Source: Methanoculleus horonobensis (GTDB lineage Archaea; Halobacteriota; Methanomicrobia; Methanomicrobiales; Methanoculleaceae). From it: a DNA stretch of 64,000 nt. A program made the translations under genes and the position numbers. A model generated the notes under the pieces. It saw only the letters and a list, made by a program, of their open reading frames with translations. It did not search any database and was not told where the DNA came from. This document shows positions 59,843 to 64,000 of this stretch, piece by piece (the stretch's first letter is position 1; each line of letters starts with the position of its first letter). Location of the stretch: positions 1-64,000 of the forward strand of contig NZ_BCNY01000004.1 in NCBI RefSeq assembly GCF_001602375.1, written 5' to 3'.

Positions 59843-60448
59843 AAAAAGGCATACAATCCCGATACACGTACTGCGGGCGGGGCCGTTAAAGCGGTCTCAC
59901 GGCCGCGCCCATCCGGCAGATTCGTCTGGACTTATTTCGGGGATCCGGTTTTTTTTCCGGAGGGAGGCGCTTTCGGGTCGGGTTGCCCCGTCGCGCCCCC
60001 CTATGCAGGGCAGGTGGCAGAGATGGCCGGCCGAACCCGGGCAGGAGTTTGCAGCACCCTATCCTTTACATATGCTATTTGCGGGTCTTAGGGCAGATAA
60101 TCCTCGATTTTTTCGATGGCGATGAGACTCCGGAAGACAAGAGATTGTACGTACCTGTTGACGCCACCACCCCCAGACGGTGTAGAATACGTGTCAGTCT
60201 ATATAATCATTTCTCCGGACGGGACCGGTGCCGCAACCCCGGTGAATCCCGCCGCACCTCCGGGTTCCCATGCGGTGATCCCGCCGGTTCATACCGGACG
60301 GTGCTCCTGATTCGGGGAAAGCGTCCCGGGTCAACGACTGTTCTGCTCTGCCGCCCTTCCGGTGCGTCTCAAGCATCCCGGTGAGCTGCGCCGGCCCGGC
60401 AAAAAGGTTTGTGGAGGCCGGCTCCGCACGCCGCCGGCCTGTATGCCC
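59843..60448. other. 606-base intergenic region, no gene
   Basis: After the TreT stop comes an A-rich stretch and a GC-rich imperfect hairpin (GGGCGGGGCCGT ... ACGGCCGCGCCC, about 59877-59911). TCCGG-TTTTTTTT-CCGGA (about 59945-59962) is a stem with an eight-T loop, likely part of a terminator. A second T6 run is at ~60109-60114. Open frames lack protein character, and the DEAD-box gene ends at 60449, so this is a convergent spacer; a decayed gene or small RNA cannot be excluded. Confidence 0.45.
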
Positions 60449-62032
60449 TTACCGCCCGCCAGCCGCCTCGACGATCTCGATCGGTCGGGTCAACCTGGCC
60501 CGTGCGATGGTCTTTCCTTTCATCCCCTCGATGATCTGTTCGGCGGCTTCGATGGGCACGTCGACGGTGGAGTAGGTGTCGTAGATGTTGATCGCGCCGA
60601 TGGCGCTGCCGGAGATCCCGGTCTCCCCCGCGAGCGCTCCGACGATATCCTTCGGCCTGATCTGGTGTTCCCTTCCAACCGGGATCCTGAGAAGAGCCTG
60701 CCCCCGGGTCGGTCTGATATCCTGTGGCTGGCCCTGGGCGGTCCCGCCGATTTCCAGTTTCAGGAGGGCGGCGGCGACCTCGAGCGAGGTGTAGTCCTCG
60801 GTGATGATCCGCTCGATGAGATTCACGTACTTGTCGAGATCACCCGCCTCGATGGTCTGTTGCACCCGCTCGATGAGTTTACGCGTCCGGCTCTCTTCGA
60901 CGTCCCCCTGTGTCGGGAGCGGGATCCGGGCGATGTTGATCTTCGTGTAGTTCTGAATCGTCCGGAGTTTGAAGTACTCTTTTTGGCCCACGAACGTGAC
61001 GGCCCGGCCGGCGCGCCCGGCCCGCGCCGTCCTGCCGATGCGGTGGATGTAGTAATCGATGTCCTGCGGGACGTCGTAGTTGATGACCAGGTCGACGTCC
61101 TCGACGTCGATGCCCCGTGCGGCGACGTCTGTCGCGACCAGGACGTCGATGCTCCCGCCGCGGAACTTTGCCATCACCCGGTCGCGCAACGTCTGCTTCA
61201 TGTCTCCGTGGAGCCCCTCGGCGAAGTGGCCGCGGGCCTGGAGGTGCGTGGTCAGGTCGTCGACACCCCTCTTGGTGTTCGAGAAGATCAGGGTCAGATC
61301 GGGGTCGTACATGTCGAGCAGCCGGGTGAGGACCTCAAGTTTGTCGCGGTTGCGCACCTCAAGGTAGAGCTGCTCGATCTGCGGGACGGTCACTTCCCGG
61401 CGCGCGACCGAGATGAACTCGGGGTTCTTCTGGAACTTCTTCGAGATCTCCAGGATGGGTCGGGGGAGGGTGGCCGAGAAGAGGATCGTCTGGCGGTCAC
61501 GCGGGGTCTCGTCGAGGATCTTCTCGATGTCTTCACGAAAGCCCATGTCCAGCATCTGGTCGGCCTCATCGAGGACGACGAGTTTCACCGCGCCAAACGA
61601 GAGCGTCCCGCGGTCGAGGTGGTCGAGCACCCGGCCGGGTGTCCCGACGACGATCTGGACGCCGCGTTCCAGCGCCCGGAACTGCCGATCGATCGGCTGG
61701 CCGCCGTAGATCGGGAGGATGTTGATGCCCCGGTGATGTTTCGCGAGGTGGGAAAACTCTTCGGCGGTCTGGATGGCGAGTTCCCGGGTGGGGGAGAGGA
61801 CGAGCACCTGCGTCTTCCGGCTGTCGGGGTCGACACGCTCGATCGCCGGGACGCCGAACGCCGCCGTCTTTCCTGTTCCGGTCTGTGCCTGGCCGGTCAC
61901 GTCGCGTCCGTCGAGTATCGCCGGTATGGTGCTGGTCTGGATGGGCGTGGGCTCCTCAAAGCCCATATCTTCTATTGCGCGGAGTGTCTTTGGCGAGATA
62001 TTGAGTTCCTGGAAGGTAATATTCTTCTCCAT
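60449..62032 (-). CDS. DEAD-box RNA helicase with DbpA-like RNA-binding domain
   Basis: 527 residues. Complete motif set: Q motif (GFEEPTPIQ), I AQTGTGKT, Ia PTRELA, Ib TPGR, II DEAD, III SAT, IV IFSNTKRG, V ATDVAARGID, VI HRIGRTARAG. Residues ~440-515 match the DbpA/CsdA C-terminal RNA-binding domain. CsdA/DeaD-type helicases help ribosome assembly and cold adaptation. ATG 62032 follows a TATA box (CATATAAAG, about 62057-62065) by ~25-30 bases, so the longer frame to 62143 is not used. Confidence 0.93.
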   Translation of the reverse strand: MEKNITFQELNISPKTLRAIEDMGFEEPTPIQTSTIPAILDGRDVTGQAQTGTGKTAAFGVPAIERVDPDSRKTQVLVLSPTRELAIQTAEEFSHLAKHHRGINILPIYGGQPIDRQFRALERGVQIVVGTPGRVLDHLDRGTLSFGAVKLVVLDEADQMLDMGFREDIEKILDETPRDRQTILFSATLPRPILEISKKFQKNPEFISVARREVTVPQIEQLYLEVRNRDKLEVLTRLLDMYDPDLTLIFSNTKRGVDDLTTHLQARGHFAEGLHGDMKQTLRDRVMAKFRGGSIDVLVATDVAARGIDVEDVDLVINYDVPQDIDYYIHRIGRTARAGRAGRAVTFVGQKEYFKLRTIQNYTKINIARIPLPTQGDVEESRTRKLIERVQQTIEAGDLDKYVNLIERIITEDYTSLEVAAALLKLEIGGTAQGQPQDIRPTRGQALLRIPVGREHQIRPKDIVGALAGETGISGSAIGAINIYDTYSTVDVPIEAAEQIIEGMKGKTIARARLTRPIEIVEAAGGR

Positions 62033-62054
62033 TCTTCCACTTCTTGGTTCTGAG

Positions 62055-62067
62055 ACCTCTTTATATG
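62055..62067. promoter_or_regulatory. Shared bidirectional TATA box
   Basis: CTTTATATG (plus) / CATATAAAG (minus) sits ~25-30 bases before the helicase start and ~35-70 bases before possible starts of the divergent UDG-like gene. It is the only strong AT box in the 96-base spacer, so one box may serve both. Confidence 0.4.
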
Positions 62068-62128
62068 TCGCATCCCATGCCGGGTTTTGCCCGTGAAACA
62101 TATCCGTCACCGCGGCAAACCTGCACTG

Positions 62129-62851
62129 ATGGATCCCCGACATTCTCCGGCGGCGATGCGGGAAGCCTACCGCCTCTACGCCGCCGCCCGCCCTGATTTA
62201 GGCGGCATTCTCCTGCCCGGGCTCCTGCCCCACGACGCCTGCGATGCCGCATCCCGGAGATCCGGCCGCGTGAAGGTGCTCTTCGTCGCGGAGTCTCCGC
62301 CCTGGGCCGCCGGGCGGCACGAGATCGCGGAACCGGCCGATTGCCGGAGCCCCGGCTACCCCTACTTCTGGAACGATCGCTACGACGCGCCGTGCCGTCC
62401 CGGCGCCGCGCCCCTCTCCCGTGGGCTCGCGGAGAACCTGTTTCGTCTGCTCGGGCTCGACGGCAGCTCGCGCCGGGAGAACCTCGATCTCTTCACTGAG
62501 AGGGGTCTCTTCCTCGTCGATACGGTCAGGTGCGTCTTTCGGAAGAACCGTAAGCCTGCCATCCCGGCAGATCTGGTCAGGATGAGCGCCCAAAAGACGC
62601 TCGCCCCGGAACTTGCCGCCCTCGCCCCGGAGTACGTCGTCGCCCTCGGGAATACGGCGCTCACCGGCCTTCGGTGTATCGAGCCCTACGCGAGCGCTCT
62701 CTGTGGTGCCGGGACGATCACCGGGCTATCCCGGGAGGCGATCTTCGAGGAGAGCCGGCTCCTCTGTCTTCCCTACCCGGGCGGGCGCAACCGGCGGTAC
62801 CTGGATGCCATCGAGTCGGGGTTCGATATCCTCCGGAACCTTTCGAGGTGA
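62129..62851 (+). CDS. Uracil-DNA glycosylase superfamily-like protein
   Basis: 240 residues. VLFVAESPPW resembles the GE-P-G strand that starts UDG-superfamily folds, followed by a central region with FLVDTVRCVFRKNRKP and EYVVALGNTAL, and SRLLCLPYPGGRNRRYL matching the terminal H-P-S-P motif region, where the usual His is L/P. Catalysis on uracil is uncertain; a divergent nucleic-acid-processing or binding protein is as likely. Start ATG 62129 is tentative (GTG 62093 and TTG 62087 are upstream). Confidence 0.6.
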   Translation: MDPRHSPAAMREAYRLYAAARPDLGGILLPGLLPHDACDAASRRSGRVKVLFVAESPPWAAGRHEIAEPADCRSPGYPYFWNDRYDAPCRPGAAPLSRGLAENLFRLLGLDGSSRRENLDLFTERGLFLVDTVRCVFRKNRKPAIPADLVRMSAQKTLAPELAALAPEYVVALGNTALTGLRCIEPYASALCGAGTITGLSREAIFEESRLLCLPYPGGRNRRYLDAIESGFDILRNLSR

Positions 62852-62856
62852 CCGGC

Positions 62857-63543
62857 TTACTCCTCGAGTTTCCTCTTCCCCTCTTTGTAGAGCTGCTCCT
62901 TCTGCTCGCGGAGCTTCGCGGCCGTCTCCTGCTCTTCGGGACTCCCCCGCTCCTCGAGTTCGATCCCCTCCGCCGCTCCCATCACGTCCCGTGAGCTCGG
63001 GTACCCGGATGGTTCTATCTTCTCCCGCGCCTCCCGGTATCCTTCCTCCACCTGCTTCCTGTGCTGCTCGGCGGCCTGGCCGGCCTCTTCGGTCAGCGAG
63101 ATCTCTTTTCCGCGAGTCTCGGGAACCTTCTTCAGCCGCACCTCGAGGACGCCGTTCTTGAACGTGGCGGTCGCCCCCTCGTCGCGGACCTCGGTCGGGA
63201 GGGAGACCGTCCGGGAGATCGCGCCGAACCTCCGTTCCCGCACGTGATATCCGGCCTGTCTTTCCTCCTTCGCCTCCTCTCTTCTGGCGGTGACCCTGAG
63301 CGTCCTCGCATCAAGGAGCCGGACGGATATCCCCTCCCTCTCGACGCCGGGGAGGTCGGCAACGACCACGACGTCGTCCTCGTGCTCGACGACGTCGACA
63401 ACCGTCCCGGCTCCCCCGAGCGTGGGCACCTGCTGTGCGGCTCCCGAGAGCCGCTCCATCACCTCGGAGAACTGCTTCTGCATATCCCCTATCATCTGGT
63501 CGAATTCGCTCCAGATCTCGCGTGACGGTCTTCTCCATGCCAT
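62857..63543 (-). CDS. Hsp20 (alpha-crystallin) family small heat shock protein
   Basis: 228 residues, longer than usual Hsp20 (~150). An N-terminal helix (MAWRRPSREIWSEFDQMIG) and the crystallin domain (about 48-140; VVVVADLPGVEREGISVRL; TATFKNGVLEVRLKKV with the V-x-V/I-type end) are followed by an unusual ~85-residue Glu/Lys/Arg-rich helical tail (EEAGQAAEQHRKQVEEGYREA to the C terminus). The tail resembles coiled coil. ATG 63543 opens the conserved start; upstream codons are not conserved. Confidence 0.85.
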   Translation of the reverse strand: MAWRRPSREIWSEFDQMIGDMQKQFSEVMERLSGAAQQVPTLGGAGTVVDVVEHEDDVVVVADLPGVEREGISVRLLDARTLRVTARREEAKEERQAGYHVRERRFGAISRTVSLPTEVRDEGATATFKNGVLEVRLKKVPETRGKEISLTEEAGQAAEQHRKQVEEGYREAREKIEPSGYPSSRDVMGAAEGIELEERGSPEEQETAAKLREQKEQLYKEGKRKLEE

Positions 63544-63660
63544 GATTCCCACATCCTGCCGCAATCTTCTGTTGATCTCGGCAGGCTCACAGGGCGCGAA
63601 CACTTCATATAGGTTCCTGTGCGGGCAGGGCACCTCCACTCCGGCGTCCTCCCCCCCCCT

Positions 63661-64000
63661 TCAGGCCGGATCGCCGTCCCTCTCCAGCACGTAGGCGATG
63701 GTTCCCTCCTCGAACCCCTCGCCTCCGGGAGTCCCCCCGGCACAGGTGAACCCGTTCTTCTCGAGCACCCGGACGGATGGGACGAGGTCCGGGTAGGTCG
63801 TCGCCACGATCCGCCGGACGCCGGGAAGGGAGAATGCGGTCGCGATGATGTGGCGCACCGCCTCGGTCGCATAGCCGCGGCGCTGGAACTCTTCGAGCAC
63901 TGAGTAGCCGATGAAGACTGTATCGGGAACGGGTGCCGAGGCCAGTCCGCCGCTGCCGACGAGAACCCGGCCGCCCTCGGCGGGGTCGTCCCGCACCCAG
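63661..64000 (-). CDS. GNAT-family N-acetyltransferase (5' end outside the window)
   Basis: At least 113 residues; the frame is open to the window edge, so the N terminus is missing. IGYSVLEEFQRRGYATEAVRHIIATAF holds the acetyl-CoA binding R-R-G-Y-A/G, followed by VVATTYPD-like and NGFTCAGG motifs of RimJ/RimL-type GNAT enzymes. Substrate unknown. Reads toward the Hsp20 gene. Confidence 0.78.
   Translation of the reverse strand, partial: WVRDDPAEGGRVLVGSGGLASAPVPDTVFIGYSVLEEFQRRGYATEAVRHIIATAFSLPGVRRIVATTYPDLVPSVRVLEKNGFTCAGGTPGGEGFEEGTIAYVLERDGDPA

Noticed and set aside
59983-60384. Possible small gene after treT
   Set aside because: Composition is Arg/Ser/Pro-rich as in random high-GC frames, with no start signal or similarity.

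Overview
The window is high-GC archaeal DNA from a hydrogenotrophic methanogen of the order Methanomicrobiales. The gene content and codon style look most like Methanoculleus; that genus call is an inference. The signs are an archaeal 23S/5S rRNA tail with tRNA-Cys, a tungsten/molybdenum formylmethanofuran dehydrogenase, the archaeal mevalonate route with isopentenyl phosphate kinase, archaeal RNA polymerase subunits D, N and K, diphthine synthase, deoxyhypusine synthase, and archaeal pilins. Many genes have a TATA box 20-30 bases before the start codon, or overlap the preceding gene as ATGA.

Layout. 1-506: the end of an rRNA operon. 890-8146: an FwdD-FwdB fusion, two hemerythrins, an amino-acid permease, an ACT-metallo-beta-lactamase fusion, a flavodoxin and a TPR protein. 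8239-21623 (minus strand): one long housekeeping run reading tRNA-Ser, S13, S4, S11, RpoD, L18e, L13, S9, RpoN, tRNA-Pro, RpoK, enolase, S2, MEMO, mevalonate kinase, isopentenyl phosphate kinase, IPP isomerase 2, RNase J, prenyl diphosphate synthase, GluRS. It joins translation, transcription, RNA decay and membrane-lipid precursor supply. 21738-27178: deoxyhypusine synthase, then a five-gene CBS-domain operon. 27390-28804: Era-like GTPase, DUF2073 and zinc-ribbon trio. 29085-33452: a KamA-type radical SAM protein and three pilin-like genes. 33636-38190: a radical SAM protein, a cis-prenyltransferase, a second NgBR/Nus1-like cis-prenyltransferase subunit, and a PolX-PHP protein with a damaged polymerase site. 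38154-42746: the DtxR-FeoA/FeoB iron system, a KaiC-like protein without a Walker A motif, diphthine synthase and DUF357. 42940-50141: a flippase-like membrane protein, a BFN nuclease-like protein, HisE, NusA, a PAS/histidine-kinase pair separated by one in-frame amber codon, DUF432, MscS and an MBL hydrolase. 50256-53874: a SIMPL protein, then a tightly coupled HTH-FHA regulator, membrane Ser/Thr kinase and K+ channel operon. 54041-64000: two small paralogues, a membrane protein, the intact PolX, an FKBP, an FkbM methyltransferase, TreT, a DEAD-box helicase, a UDG-like protein, Hsp20 and a partial acetyltransferase.

Most unusual parts: (i) the HTH-FHA / kinase / K+ channel operon; (ii) a repeat family with a conserved left part and changing but still self-complementary hairpins, present as a degenerate array (35481-35728) and a perfect 46-bp tandem array (45405-45726), the latter sitting inside a dispersed element whose array-less copy lies at 22.8-22.95 kb; (iii) the PolX paralogue pair, one lacking the catalytic aspartates; (iv) a likely two-subunit cis-prenyltransferase; (v) the amber-split sensor kinase. 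Exact start codons, promoters and the ends of structural RNAs were judged by eye and are approximate.
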